From: Gonocerus acuteangulatus | Taxonomy: Eukaryota; Arthropoda; Insecta; Hemiptera; Coreidae | Reading direction: 5' to 3' | Length of the DNA: 64,000 nucleotides | Assembly: GCA_946811695.1 (NCBI GenBank) | Contig: OX328126.1 | Location: 87,775,785-87,839,784, forward strand | In this document: piece after piece, positions 10,020-22,270 of the stretch | Numbering within the stretch: the first letter of the stretch is position 1 | Layout: every line of letters starts with the position of its first letter | Translations under genes and position numbers: made by a program | The notes under the pieces: generated by a model | What the model saw: the letters and a program-made list of their open reading frames with translations, nothing else | What the model was told of the DNA's origin: nothing | The model's database searches: none

Positions 10020-11155
10020 ATTATTGAAAAAAATTAAAGTATATATATAAAAATAATTTATTTTTTAAAGAGCTTTTCTACATCAATTGTTGACTCGAAG
10101 GGTCAATTTTCAAACAATATTTGTATCGTCGATGCAAATGCAAAGTATCGAATGTGAAAAAACGCATTTTTGATTTTCAATCTATACTGATTGCTGTTGG
10201 ACTGATATGCGTTGTGGCAAACTCATATTACGCCTAATTAAAATATATAAGATAACATTTATATAGAATCACCTATAAGGTGCCAAACCATTTTTCACAT
10301 TCAATACTTTCCATTCGTTTCAACGATATCTTCTTTGATTAAAAATAAAAACTGTTAATATTTTCCCTTTGATGTAGCAAAACTTACACTTCCGGTTTTC
10401 GAAAGATCATCTTCCATTTAATAAGAATTTACAACAGTTTTCGAGATTTATAAAAAAATATCTCTAGTGAGTTGATAAGATATATTTTACATATATCTTA
10501 CTAAGATATATATAAAATATATCCTAGTAAGATATATTTTACATATATCTTACCAGAGATGGGCATAATTTTATTTATAAATAAAAATACGAATTTATTC
10601 GTACTTCATATATTTGTGAATACGAATATAAATAAATTCGTATTCATAAGTGTGAATACGAATTTATTTTGATTCACATATGTTAAATATAAAAAATAAA
10701 AATAAAATTCGCAAGAATTTAATATGGATCATGTTAATCAGAGAGGAACCAAGAGCCTTACTTTGAAAAAATTAAGTGTTATTTACTTTAAGCTATGTAA
10801 TCGTCAGAAATGTTATTTTAAATAGAATCACCATGACATTAGTTGATAAGTATTGTATAGTTTGACAACAAAATACTTGAAAAATAATAATTAACTGAAT
10901 CCCTGTGATATTGCAATATAAAGGGCAATTTAGTCAGGACGTTGATACTGTCGCATGGTTCCTTTGTCCATATAATCTTTAGTATAACCATAGGCGGCTC
11001 TAGAAAAACATTTCTGGGGGGGGGGGGGCTGAATTAGTATGGGCTTACCGCCATGCCAGGTGGTGTTGATTCAAATTTTTATAACCAGGCACCTGGAAAC
11101 CATTAAGGAAGTATTTGATATATTAATTAGAACTTATTGCTATTAATTTGCCTAA
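10020..11155. other. AT-rich intergenic DNA with palindromes and a G-run
   Basis: At 10461-10556 the motif AAGATATATTTTACATATATCTTA occurs in inverted and repeated form (strong AT hairpins). At 10575-10690 'gaatacgaat' / 'attcgtattc' repeats form another low-complexity palindrome. A 13-base G-run lies near 11016. No gene seen. Confidence 0.5.
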
Positions 11156-11159
11156 ACAG

Positions 11160-11165
11160 TTTATT
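11160..11165 (-). promoter_or_regulatory. Candidate poly(A) signal of gene copy A
   Basis: AATAAA on the minus strand, about 134 bases past the stop codon of copy A. It lies in possible repeat sequence, so use is uncertain. Confidence 0.35.
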
Positions 11166-11298
11166 TTTATAATTTAATCGAAAAAGATTGTGAATTTACA
11201 TTCTGGCGGCTAAACCCCCCAAAGCCCCCCTTTAACAGCCACCGGGTATAAATGAAACAGTAGCTGAGCATCAGAAGAAACACCGACAAGCAAGTGCC

Positions 11299-13140
11299 TT
11301 ACAATGGTGGTAGAGCTGGGTCCAGAATTACCCTTCCTGGTATGGGCATGACGTAGAGTCCTGACTTCTTCCTAGACTGCGGGGGTTTCATCATACGTCC
11401 GCCGCGGAAGCCGTACGTACCGCCGGCGAAATTTCCGCCCTGGTTTCCTCCTCTGGAGTATACCAACGAGTCTCCAAACATCCCTTTACCACCGGTACCG
11501 TATTTCTTCAGGTTGGAGTTGTGGAATCCACCTTTACCCAGGGAGCCTCCTTGGTCTCGGAACCTAGAAATGGTGAGAAAAAAACATTATTAAAAGATTA
11601 ACAAAATACCCATAGACATTTAGCTACTGATACAGGCATCATCCCTTGAACGAAATGGACCCTCAAATGCTTACCCAGAAACATTAAAATATGTTGTTTA
11701 CCTGTCATCCTTAGCGCCATAAGCTATTGCTCCGTTGTGCCCAAGCCCGTCGTCATAGTAACTAGATCTGTCCCCAGACTCATCCTTCCTATAGGAGTTT
11801 GAGAATCCAGAAGCTGCGTGACCTTTGTTCTTGCCGCTCAGACCCCGGTACCCTCCGCCGACCACAGAACCTTTGCCGAAGTCAAAGCCATCTACAAGAA
11901 TGGTGGAATATCAAAACTTCTTCATTTTATTTACTAGAACATTACTCATTCCAGAGCCGATCTTATATAGGACCGGGGATATTGTTTGTTGCCTCTCAAC
12001 GTTATTTTACATTTCACAAATAATCACGAAAGATTTGACTTCTAATAACTCTTGACAGTTAAAATCTCCTTGTAATAATCTTAAGCGATTAAAAAAAAAT
12101 TAAATAAACTGGGACTCTAAAAACCCGATGTAAGCTGTCCTGCAAGGTTAAAATTTTCCTTTTTTACAAGCCTATACTCTTTATACATAAATCATTAAAA
12201 ATAACTAAGGGCTAATACCCTGTAAGTACAATAAAAGGGGTCGGTGCTAAGCAACATTTAACAAAACTTAACTGTAGCTGCTTGTGGATCTTGGATACTA
12301 TGTGGAACTAACAGTCTATTTTACAAATGCTACTAAAATATGACTACAAGCTCTGTATGCTACTTAATCTTGTTGGCACTAACCATTTCATCTGATAGTC
12401 CTACGTAATATCCAACATTTAGCAGCTACAGTTAAGTTTTGTTATAAATGTTGTTAGGCACTATTCCCCATCCCCTTCAAATGAACTTGTATGATGTATA
12501 CATGAAATATAAATCTTAATAAATACTTACTTCCGAATCCCTTTCCTACGTCATAGGCATTCCTCTGTGCAAAGAGGTCGTCATAGAATCCTCCATTGTT
12601 GTTGAATCCGTTGTTAGCTCCTTGGTCGTAGAATCCTGCACTGCCTCCTTGGTTGCCGAAGCCACCAAACCCTCCGATAGCCAGACCGGTCACTAGTTCC
12701 GGCCACATCTGCGGGAGGAAGGCCATTTCCCCGCTGCCGTAAGAAGGAACCATTCCGCCGCCGCCGTAAGAGGCAGCGTGTCCGCCTCCGCCGCCGTAAG
12801 ATCCAGTAAGTCCGCCACCACCGCCGAATGATCCAGTCATTCCACCTCCACCGTAAGATCCAGTAAGGCCGCCACCGCCGTAAGACCCGGAGCGTCCTCC
12901 ACCACCGACGTAAGATCCAGCAAGTCCACCGCCGCCGAAAGATGCAATCGTCCCTCCACCGCCACCGTAAGACGGGAAAACCCCACCGCCGCCTTGAGAA
13001 TGGTGGTGGCTTGCACTGGTCTGAAAAATGTAAACATTTGGACTGAAGTAATGGACATATTTTTCATAGAGAGGTGTCTTTAAATTCAGATGTTTACCGA
13101 CTTAAAAAATTACGAAGGTATAAGAAATAAGATGTATATA

Positions 13141-13202
<62 letters not shown>

Positions 13203-13370
13203 AACAATTACTTATGGTAATTATTTAAAAAAAATGAAAATGATCAATGCTTCGCTATAGATACATACCCCATTCAAAAATAGATTCAAGTAGAGCAAGA
13301 CTAAAGTTATTAGGCGTGAGAGGTTCCTCATGCTGGTTGAACAGACATTGGCAGACCTGTTCTGCTTCAT
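11299..13370 (-). CDS. Secreted glycine-rich protein, copy A (4 coding exons)
   Basis: Coding exons (minus): 13370-13269, 13020-12531, 11891-11702, 11563-11299; together 349 codons, 348 aa. Exon 1 is a signal peptide: basic start MKQNRS, then LITLVLLYLNLFL. The mature chain opens TSASHHHSQGG, followed by about a dozen GGGG-SY/SF units, then a conserved non-repetitive block (QMWPELVTGLAIGGFGG, GANNGFNNNGGFYDDLF, AQRNAYDVGKGFG), a charged Lys/Asp/Ser region (SYRKDESGDRSSYYDD) and a C-terminus rich in Arg-Gly-Gly ending in PPL. All introns are GT-AG with phases 0, 1 and 2, as in copies B and C. A further acceptor (acttcag|) at 13398 implies an upstream 5' UTR exon. The family was not recognised; composition suggests an extracellular structural protein (inference). 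Confidence 0.85.
13135..13196. repeat. (TA)n microsatellite in intron 1 of copy A
   Basis: TA dinucleotides with a few G interruptions at the left edge. Confidence 0.95.
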
Positions 13371-13456
13371 GTTGTTATTATCTGGGAAGTTGGTAATGCT
13401 GAAGTAGTTTATACCTAAGGATATAAAATTCAGAGATTATTACATACATTTGATTG

Positions 13457-13460
<4 letters not shown>

Positions 13461-13506
<46 letters not shown>

Positions 13507-13531
13507 TATATATAAATATATATATATATAT
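13461..13531. repeat. (TA)n microsatellite
   Basis: Long TA run interrupted near 13505-13518, upstream of copy A exon 1. Confidence 0.95.
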
Positions 13532-13780
13532 GAGTGTGAGAAAGACTTTTTTAGTGAATTCGGTACTTATCTATATCTCTTCATTATGCATCTTAAATGC
13601 ATTAAAGTAAAACTATTTGAAAGTAACTATTAAAAAAAATCTAAAAAAGTCCGTCCCGCATTAGCTCCGTAATGTAAGCTTATTTTCAATTACAAAATAT
13701 ATTAAAATGTTGGTTCATTTAAATTTATTATTAGATCAAAATTCAGTTTGTATTCAATAAAAAACAAAAACAAAGAAAAA

Positions 13781-13783
<3 letters not shown>

Positions 13784-13849
<66 letters not shown>
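13784..13849. repeat. (TA)n microsatellite
   Basis: More than 30 TA dinucleotides; the nearby 72-aa frame is just its translation. Confidence 0.97.
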
Positions 13850-13851
<2 letters not shown>

Positions 13852-14112
13852 CATCAAATCCACAAAAATAGTGAAATTGTACGAAAATAGTATTAGGATA
13901 TTAGGACCAATTATGTTTGAAAAACTAATTTACAGATTGCAAAATAATATAGAGATAGAACAGTAAACTGACATAAACTAAGAACATATATTTCGGGACT
14001 AACAGCGCATATCGTGAAATAGAGTAAAATAAAAGTATAAATAATTCAATAAATCGCGGCACTTAAATATTTTAAAGTAGCAAGTATTGCGCCTAAACAT
14101 GTTCCAAAACGT

Positions 14113-14237
14113 AGTTTTAGCACTTTCCTCCGAAGGAAAGTAGCTATTGAGGTTGGACTCATGACGGAATTTTTGAAAACTTTCTTCGAATCTTTATCGA
14201 TCCCACCTAGTAGACACCAAAAATGACCCCAGTTAAA

Positions 14238-14280
<43 letters not shown>

Positions 14281-14882
14281 TTTATGTGTCCGTTAACACG
14301 ATACAGGCCAGAGTTTTTGTTTTTTCACCACGAAACTTGCTATATAGTATTCCCCCATCAAACGATTGATCGAGTTCGTTCGAACCAACAAAATCGGTCC
14401 ATCCGGAGGGGGGGGGGTTTACTCCGGAGACAAAGTAGTTATTTGCCAATACCAGTCGTAATTTTTGTTATATTTCAACTAAACTCGGTATATGTTGTGT
14501 TCAACTGAAGAGAAAAATTGTGTTGTAAAAATAAACTAAATTGGTTGACTAAAAGGGAGGGTTTACTCCGGACCAAAATTACTAATTTGCTCATACCGGT
14601 CGTAATTTCTGCTGTATTGTAACAAAACGCGGTATACGTCCTGGGTATCTAATAAGGAAGAAGTGTTGTAAAAATGAACTAAATCGGTCTATCGGAAGGG
14701 GGGGATTTACATTGTACTATGTTTGGAATGAATTGAAACAGGTGTTATTTATGTTTTTATTTTATTTATCTATATAGGTTATTTTAAGCAAATTATTCAG
14801 GAATGCACTCGACACTACCCAATTCTGAGGAAAGTGCTTTGTTATGCAGCTCCTGCGTGACGGACTTTTTCGATTAGGCGTT
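14113..14882 (-). mobile_element. Family Y Helitron-like element (complete, 0.77 kb)
   Basis: Read on the minus strand it starts AAAAAGTCCGTCACGCAGGA, followed by the 5' subterminal repeat AAGCACTTTCCTCAG, contains a G/C-run tandem block (two ~140-bp units with 'tttactccgg'), a central (TA)n at 14241-14276 and a 3' hairpin ACTTTCCT-TCGG-AGGAAAGT followed by GCTAA. The 5' and 3' AGCACTTTCCTC motifs are inverted relative to each other. No ORF. It carries no family X insertion at the AAATAAAATAAAAACAT site, unlike the copy at 63055. Confidence 0.75.
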
Positions 14883-15489
14883 GTCAATCGGGGAATTTTG
14901 TTCTTTTAAACGGGTTTTTGTCTCCGTTTAAATCACTTTTTAATTAGTTTTTTTTTTAAATTGCATCGATCTGTAAACTTAGTCTGTAATATACTGAAAC
15001 AAGACAATAAAATTAGAAACAGTACTAGTCTTTTCCTTGAACCTTGACAAGTCTCAAGGAAAACACTAATAAATCACTACGGAATCCGTCCCTTAAACAG
15101 TTTTATGCCGAAATTCGTGCCAAAAAAGAAAGAGCGTATATTTCCGCAGTTGGGAATAGAGGAAGCATTGTAAAATAAAATTTTTATCCAAACACATGTG
15201 TTATTTTTGGAAATTTCACACATTTCCTTAAATATCTCGAGATCGATTATAAAGTCGTGGCAATCGGAAGTTTACCGTTCAGAAGTCTAATAAATTTCAA
15301 TAAAAAAAAAAAGTTCAAAGATAACTTCTGACAGGAAAAGTTTTTTGTACTTGAGTTATTAAATTTTCTTCACTTCGGTCATTAGAGTTACATTATTCAG
15401 ATCTGGTGTATATAGGATATTTTTCTTTTGTAACTTTTTAAGAAAAACGTAAAAGAAAAATGCACTACAAAACTGTAAATTATTTCTCT

Positions 15490-15860
15490 TACCTTGAATG
15501 TAATTATTAATTCTATATCACTATAATTCACTATCACTGTATCAGCACCTGTAGCGTCCTCGACTACTGTAGACTGAGGATTAATAACCCAGGAGTCCCT
15601 CAAGGGTCTGAACATTACAATCTCCCCACTACTGTTCTACCTCTACACTGATCAGTGACTCCAACACTGATAGTACAATCACTTTATCAATAGCTATTCT
15701 CACCTCGACTACTGGAGAGTTTCAACAAACACAACAGTCTCAGCTGTAGGATTGTACTGTGGTGTTCCTCAGGGATCCTTGTCTTTAATACTCTCTCTCT
15801 CCCCTCTACGCCGGCTTCTTAGGGCTGGGGTCTGATATCTCTTATCACTCTCCAAGACCA
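15490..15860 (+). pseudogene. LINE RT-motif relic, repeat family L
   Basis: One frame reads TTVSAVGLYCGVPQGSL, the RT motif (GVPQGS) of L2/CR1/Rex-like LINEs, then decays. The whole ~370-bp segment recurs inverted at 32160-32512 with the same decayed ending (TCTTTAATACTCTCTCTCTC), so it was amplified in already defective form. The rest of the RT is missing. Confidence 0.55.
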
Positions 15861-15869
15861 CTTGAGTGG

Positions 15870-16618
15870 CCAGAGGCCAAACCTGAATTGAGAAAAAATC
15901 AGTTAGATATAAAAACATTTTATTTTAATCAAAATTTTGGGCTTTAACCTTAGGAACTAGTTTTCTGATAATAAAACGGGATAGTTTATTGTAAATCTTC
16001 CAGAAATGTAAAATAGTCCAAAATGCAACTGTATTGAGTTGGATGTGACAGGGGACACGCTCCTTTTGGCGGAAGTGGCTTCGCAAAAACTCGAATAACA
16101 TAATATGGGTAAATCAAACATTTCTGGATTGTTTATTTAAATTCATAAATAAAAATTTGTATGTACGTTTTGCGCTCATATATCCGAAAGTATTCCCGCT
16201 AGAGAACTACCCAAGGTGTCAAACGATTTTTTATGAAATTATTCAAGAATGAAATTTTTTTATATGAAAAAAATTGTTAGTAATTCCTGAAACTGTCCCG
16301 ATCGACCTATCTGTAAAATGTTTTTGAAAACTTGAGTGCCTACACACTCAACTCACATTTCATTTTATTTTTTTGTTTCCAAAATTCAAATATGTAAAGC
16401 ATTTCGTTTGGATTTTGAAAAGTTTTACAAACATAACTTTTCGCTAATACCTCAATTGCAAAATTATTATGCAAAAACTATATAATCGATTTACACGACA
16501 TTTGGTAGGTTGTTTTATTAAATAATCGACATTTTTTTCTTGTAATATAAAGATCCTTTATGCATTTCCGAGCTGCCAAAAAATATTATGTAAAAAAAGT
16601 AATGTTTAACCTTTCTTT
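15870..16618. other. No gene recognised
   Basis: AT-rich sequence without coherent open frames, RNA signals or repeat ends that I could support. Confidence 0.5.
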
Positions 16619-16619
16619 T

Positions 16620-16704
16620 ACACACATTGGGCGCGAGGTTACACCCGAGATTAGCACTCGACTAATATCCTGAAGGACTTGAGTTCGAAAATCAAGCGCA
16701 CCAT
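16620..16704 (+). mobile_element. SINE family S2, head fragment
   Basis: Reads GAGGTTACACCCGAGATTAG, CACTCGACTAATATCCTGA, AGGACTTGAGTTCGAAAATC. The same tRNA-like head (A box, then GACTTGAGTTCnAA B box) is seen at 58465. It is cut off by the start of the 27-bp minisatellite. Confidence 0.5.
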
Positions 16705-17430
16705 TTTTCATTGGTGAATTGGTGCCAGACTGTTCCATTGGTGAATTGGTGCCAGACTGTTCCATTGGTGAATTGGTGCCAGACAGTTCCATTGGGAATT
16801 GGTGCCAGACTGTTCCATTGGTGAATTGGTGCCAGACAGTTCCATTGGGAATTGGTGCCAGACTGTTCCATTGGTGAATTGGTGGTCAGACTGTTCCATT
16901 GGTGAATTGGTGGTCAGATTGTTCCATTGGTGAATTGGTGCCAGACTGTCCCATTGGTGAATTGGTGGTCAGACTGTTCCATTGGTGAATTGGTGCCAGA
17001 CTGTTCCATTGGTGATTTGGTGCCAGACTGTTCCATTGGTGATTTGGTGCCAGACTGTTCCATTGGTGAATTGGTGCCAGACTGTTCCATTGGTGAATTG
17101 GTGCCAGACAGTTCCATTGGGAATTGGTGCCAGACTGTTCCATTGGTGAATTGGTGGTCAGACTGTTCCATTGGTGAATTGGTGGTCAGATTGTTCCATT
17201 GGTGAATTGGTGCCAGACTGTCCCATTGGTGATTTGGTGCCAGACTGTTCCATTGGTGATTTGGTGCCAGACTGTTCCATTGGTGATTTGGTGCCAGACT
17301 GTTCCATTGGTGAATTGGTGCCAGACTGTTCCATTGGTGAATTGGTGCCAGACTGTTCCATTGGTGAATTGGTGCCATACTGTTCCATTGATGATTTGGT
17401 GCCAGACTGTTCCATTGGTGCGAGACTGTT
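16705..17430. repeat. 27-bp minisatellite with higher-order repetition
   Basis: About 26 units of consensus CCATTGGTGAATTGG-TGCCAGACTGTT. Variants are 26 bp (TTGGGAATT), 27 bp and 28 bp (GTGGTCAG). The same ordered series of variants is found at about 16831-16965 and 17103-17230, 272 bp apart, showing a segmental duplication inside the array. Many overlapping open frames on both strands are products of the repeat and are not called as genes. Confidence 0.95.
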
Positions 17431-18110
17431 CCTAGGGCCACCTAGCCCTTAATTTATTTATTAATGATAACACTATCCCTCTTGAGTGTCGTATTGAGAC
17501 ATGCATATTCCTATTTTGCAAAAGAGCGAATAAATTGTAAAATTTCTAAATAATAGAGCATTATATCTTTGGAACGTCGATAGCATGAATTCATTATGAA
17601 TTAAGAGGGAAAGAAAAACACAAAAAAGACGATTTTTTCCGATTTGAAATCATATTTAAAAAAAAAAAAAAAAAAAAAACTATTGTCATTTATTGTTATT
17701 CCGAATATATTCCCGCAAAAATAGCTTGCTCCAATTCAACTTTCCACTCACCCTGGAACCCCACCGACTTGTGCATTTCTCACCTTGTAAACGAGCACAA
17801 TAAAAACATAAATATTGTAATTTTACCGCCCTTTCATTAGTTATGGAGATTTTTAGAACGTCAGGATTGGGTTCAATCATTTTATATTTTCCCTATAAAA
17901 GCCCCAAACCCTAGTGAGAATCGAAAACACTACACTAAATACAGAATGCACAAACATCAGGCCTTCACAAACTGAATCATGTACAGTGAAACATGTGAAT
18001 ACCAATATGAACTTTACCTTATGGCCGCCACATTCAATACTCGCGCGCTGTGCGGGTTGCATGGAATTTATTTGGAAAGTGGTGCTCGCTTCACGTGAAG
18101 CCGATTTCCT
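17431..18110. other. No gene recognised
   Basis: AT-rich, with an A-run at about 17657-17679. Small frames on both strands near 17690-18117 show no motifs. Confidence 0.45.
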
Positions 18111-18112
18111 AT

Positions 18113-18340
18113 TTTAGCGCGGTTCCTCCCTCCCTTCATAGGGAGGAACCCCGTTTATAAGGTTGACCTCATGAAACAATCCGGAAGTGCCGACTAGAAA
18201 ATTTTGCTAGAAAAAAAAAATATATATATATATATATATTTGTCTGTTCGCCTCCCTAATGGTCCGATTTTGATGAAATTTCGTACAAAAATCTGTCGTC
18301 TAATTTGAAAGGTCAAGTTCGTTAACCAACAGAATCCTCT
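18113..18340 (-). mobile_element. Family X Helitron-like element, 3' end
   Basis: On the minus strand ends with hairpin and CGCGCTAAAA (plus: TTTTAGCGCGGTTCCTCCC), preceded by 'gtgccgactagaaaatttt', a short (TA)n and 'cgcctccctaatggtccgat'. The 5' portion is replaced by the fold-back at 18334. Confidence 0.7.
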
Positions 18341-19330
18341 ACTTCTTAACCGATTTTAATGCATTTTTTTAAATGAAAGCTAATAAAATTTAGAAAAACT
18401 TTGTCAATTCACATTTTTGTTTCCGTTGTTTATTAAATTACGTAGAAAGATGTTTGTAACCATCCAATGTTTATAACCTACCAATGTTAATAATCTTCCA
18501 ATGCTTATAACTTTCTACCTACTGTTCTAACAAATAATTTTAAAATATGGATACTAATGGTTCTCTTATCGTAGTTTAACAGTGTCACACTAAGATTTAT
18601 TTTTTCGGGACTGATATACTTCCAGATGATTGATTGGCTTCTCAACTCCTCCTTCATACTTCCAAAATTCAAGCTAATCAAAGCTGTCTATGCTTATTAG
18701 GTGGTATTTCTTAAATTAATCACTCATTTTCACTTCACTACAAATTCATTACGGACGAGCTGTGACTAGGTCGGATCGCATCGAGTCGGGACCAATGTAG
18801 GCACTCACATCGGCCGCTGTCGGTCAAACGAAATCGGATTGGATCGGGATAAATACGAGTCCCGCACCGATGAAGGTGCAGCCTTAAGTAAAGTTTTATT
18901 TACATTGTTGACCCTCCCGATGCATCTTTGACTCCTCCCCCACATGAATTACTACTTATACTAAGTAGGCCTAAGATCCCCCTGTAAATATTGTCTCTCT
19001 TCTAATACATAAGTGGAGGATAAGGCTACACCTACATCTAATAAGCATAGGAACCTTTGATTAGGTTGAATGTTGGATGTAAGAGAAGTATTGGTATTCA
19101 TATTTTAAAATTATTTATAAGAAAGGTAACTAGAAGGTTATAAACATTAGAAAGTTATAAACATTGGGATGTTATAGACGTTGGATGGTTATAAACATCT
19201 TTCCACGCAATTTAATAAACAAGGGAAAGTAAAAACAAAAATGTGAATTGATAAAGTTTTTCTAAATTTTATTTCCTTTAAAATAAAAGAAATCCATTGA
19301 AATCGGTTAAGATTTAGAACCTGCAGACCT
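18334..19330. mobile_element. Fold-back element with ~400-bp imperfect arms
   Basis: Left arm motifs (TTCTTAACCGATTTTAATGC, 'ttcacatttttgtttcc', 'aaccatccaatgtttataac', 'ttcaagctaatcaaagc') recur in inverse order and complement on the right (to about 19325). The centre (about 18720-18900) contains 'cggatcg'/'cgggac' direct repeats, related to 19410-19545. No ORF. Confidence 0.75.
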
Positions 19331-19334
19331 TTTT

Positions 19335-20140
19335 GAAACACAATATGTGGGTTGGCGCCATTTTGCTTCGTCGGTACGAAATCGGTATAGAAACAAACAA
19401 GTTTGAATGGCCAAGAATCGGTGACCGTTGGATTGGACCGGATTGGATCGGGTAGGGACTAATGTAGACACCTCCATTGAGATGCATGTGTTTGTTTTTA
19501 TTCCGACAGTCGGTGGCTATTGGATCGGATCGGAACGGGTCCAGTGCACCCTATGGTGTAGTATTAAGCCCAGCACCAGTACCTTGGGCACGGCCCTCTC
19601 TTGATAGTTTTAATAAAAAGGAGGGGGGGGGGGAATATGTATGTTTCTACTCAACGAATTTCATCATAGGAAAACATGATTTAATAACATCTCCATTTCA
19701 TACATTAAAAGGAATTCCATGATGAAATTTGCGTCAAACGGTTAAACTAATTCATTTTAATGGTTTCCATTCATAGATTAGAAGGAGGTCATTATCGGTT
19801 CGGCCAATTCGAATCGGCTTTAAGCTCGCTCTGTGACCAAAGCATCCTCCGACCCTGGACAAGGACAGCCCCAAAATACAGGCTAGATTCGAGGAAAATC
19901 AAGTATTTGTGGCAATGAAATCATAAATAGATAATCGATAAAAAACATTTACAAATATTATCTAACTATAAACCTCCTCTAAACGGAACCTTACACTTAA
20001 CGAACTGACCACAAACCCTGACATCTTCAAAGCTCACTCCACCAGGTGATATGCCCAGCTTCTTGATAACCTGAAGGAAATGTATGATAATTGCAGCTAA
20101 CCTGCATTTATGGTACCTATCCTAAAACCAAGAAAAGCTT
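19335..20140. other. No intact gene; low-grade repeats
   Basis: Contains repeats of GGATTGGATCGGG-type sequence and a G-run near 19622. From about 20000 weak similarity to the upstream LINE may begin, but frames are broken. Confidence 0.4.
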
Positions 20141-20146
20141 CCATCC

Positions 20147-20493
20147 AATTACAGACTTATTTCCTTAATCAGCTGTTTGGACAAGCTATTCGAAAGAATA
20201 CTTAATGGAAGATTGTTATCGTTCCTGAAAACAAATAAATTAATGACAGATTTTCAATGTGGGTTTCGTCCAGGCCATTCAACTATGCATCATATGGTCA
20301 GGCATGTAAGTGATATACATAATGCTTTTCTTATCTCTTAAATCTTACGTTACGATATGGAATAGATTAATAATACACCAACTTAAGGTATGGAGATTTT
20401 AAGGAAATATTTGATGTTTCATTATTAATTATTGGTATATAATTATAATTATATATCATATTTCGGGTTAGAGTAGGACATATTTCAACAAGA
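20147..20493 (+). pseudogene. Jockey-like LINE RT, left half (interrupted by family Y element)
   Basis: The frame 20147-20341 reads NYRLISLISCLDKLFERIL, then FQCGFRPGHSTMHHMVRHV and DIHNAFL, i.e. RT blocks 2-3. After a stop it decays; near 20460-20492 FRVRVGHISTRK appears, the strand that precedes the RT GVPQGG turn. The element is cut exactly there, and GVPQGGIL resumes at 28386. So this and 28382-28895 are two halves of one LINE separated by nested insertions. Confidence 0.75.
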
Positions 20494-20645
20494 AAAAAGT
20501 CCGTCACGCAGGAGCTGCATAACTAAGCACTTTCCTCAGAATTTGGGTAGAGTAGACTGCTTTCCAGAACAATTAGCTTAAAATACCCTACATAAATAAA
20601 ATAAAAACAACAATTTGCTTAAAATATCCTACATAAATAAAATAA
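20494..20645 (+). mobile_element. Family Y Helitron-like element, 5' part (split by family X)
   Basis: Begins AAAAAAGTCCGTCACGCAGG with the subterminal AAGCACTTTCCTCAG. It stops inside CATAAATAAAATAAAA, where the family X element starts. It continues at 27285 with ACATGAATAGTTCTC; the uninterrupted sequence is seen in the copy at 58965. Confidence 0.8.
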
Positions 20646-21164
20646 AAAGTCCGACTCGCAGGAACTGCATCATCTTAGCGCGGTTCCGTTCTTATCCGAA
20701 GTGCGATTAGTAAAGGAATAGTAGCAGCTATCGGTAGGTTTTGATCTTTCGTTAAAAATATAAAATAAAATCTCAAAAAGAAGGAAGATTAAAGAGCCAC
20801 ATATGGAAACTGACAGTTTTCTAAACGGATGGGACTCTCCCGTCATCGCGACGCTCACTCTAGGAAAACTCTATTACCAATATGATTCTTATTTTCTCAG
20901 CTTTAATGAAATACTCATTCCACCGTTAAATAAACTTAAAAAACAAAAGTGAGGTAAACAGTGACAAAAACCCGTTTAAAATAACAAAACTAACACTTTC
21001 GTAGTTTTAAGCACTTACTTCTCCGACTGACATTGCCCCATCGAAATTTGCTTCAGAATCTTTTTTTTAGAGAATTTAGTAAGCTTTTGAATGGTTAAAT
21101 CGTACTTCCCACGATTTCTTAACTGTTTTGAAGATATTAAGGGGGGAAAATGGTGCTAATACCT

Positions 21165-21253
21165 ACCGATAGCTGCTATATTCCTTCACTAATCGCACTT
21201 GAGATAAGAACGGAACCGCGCTAAGATGAAGTAGTTCCTGCGGGTCGGACTTT
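21165..21253 (-). repeat. Inverted copy of the family X 5' end
   Basis: Reads as the complement of 20646-20741 (GATAAGAACGGAACCGCGCT, AGTCGGAC-type end). It makes 20646-21253 a potential ~90-bp-arm fold-back. It may be the 5' end of a second X element inserted in reverse, or a fold-back derivative. Confidence 0.7.
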
Positions 21254-21425
21254 ATTTTTGTCAGACAAATTAATGTATTATGTTTATATTATAATATAAA
21301 TATTATGTTTATAAGAAGAGCAAATCACTTTAATTGCGGTGTAAAATATTGTTGCTAGCTAAATCTAAGTATTATATAAGCTCATAAGGAAAAAATGGTG
21401 CTAATGACTCAGATTTCGATACACC

Positions 21426-22270
21426 ATAAAAGAAAAAAAAAAATTAAGGACAATATACAAAGATTCCGAAGTATTTCATGTCTGTTAATAACATATTTTA
21501 TTCTAATCCCAATAACGCAACACTTATACACAAATAAACTTTTTTTAGGTACCTATTTAATACGTATAAAATAAGTTTATAATGAGCGATCCGCTGTGGC
21601 ATACACCAAGTACTACCACCGTGTGGAGTGCAACTAGTATAGACCGGTACGTCTGTACCACTGTGGTATGTAAGGAGCGGCTGTTCTGATACTGGCAAAA
21701 ATTAGAAATCCTACATTCCTAAAGTTGTTTGGAGGCTTATCTTTATGACTCTAGACAAGGACTTGAAGATGACGAGGGTACACAGGGAGACGAGGGTACC
21801 TGGGGACAGGGAAAACGCCCCCCACCCTAAGCCTCCTAGCTCCTCACCTTCGAATTCATATGATTTCGTTCAATGGATTTAAAAAACAAAATTAATAAAT
21901 AGATAAAAACTTCTGAAAATAGGGAATACCAAAAACAATTCTAAAGAACGAAATCAACACTAGTACAGTAATCTAGAATTTCATAGGGCATCTTCGAATT
22001 CCAAGATACCGTTGAAACAAAATATTGTTTCTGTATATACGTATCCTGTTTTATTGACTAATACATTTGACTACTATAAGCAATCACAAAAATAACGAGC
22101 AGTGAAAAAAAACTGTAGGAAACACACAAAAAGATTCGTTCAAATGAACGAAATTACCTATGTTTTAAGCACTTATTTCTCCAAATATGACCATCCCATC
22201 GCAAATGTCTACAAAACATTTTTTGTAGAAAATTTAGTAACCTTTCGAATGGTAATCTTTTGCTTGCCAA
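21426..22270 (+). repeat. 845-bp direct repeat, left copy (flanks RTE LINE)
   Basis: Identical by eye to 25381-26225 except one base (T/G near 22249/26204). It ends exactly where the LINE begins. It is part of the family X body. Confidence 0.9.

Noticed and set aside
12837..13067. 76-codon minus frame starting MKNMSITSVQ
   Set aside because: Shifted frame over exon 2 of copy A; the spliced frame gives the conserved glycine-rich protein.
16586..17452. Many overlapping 60-175-codon frames
   Set aside because: Products of the 27-bp minisatellite; all frames are equally open.
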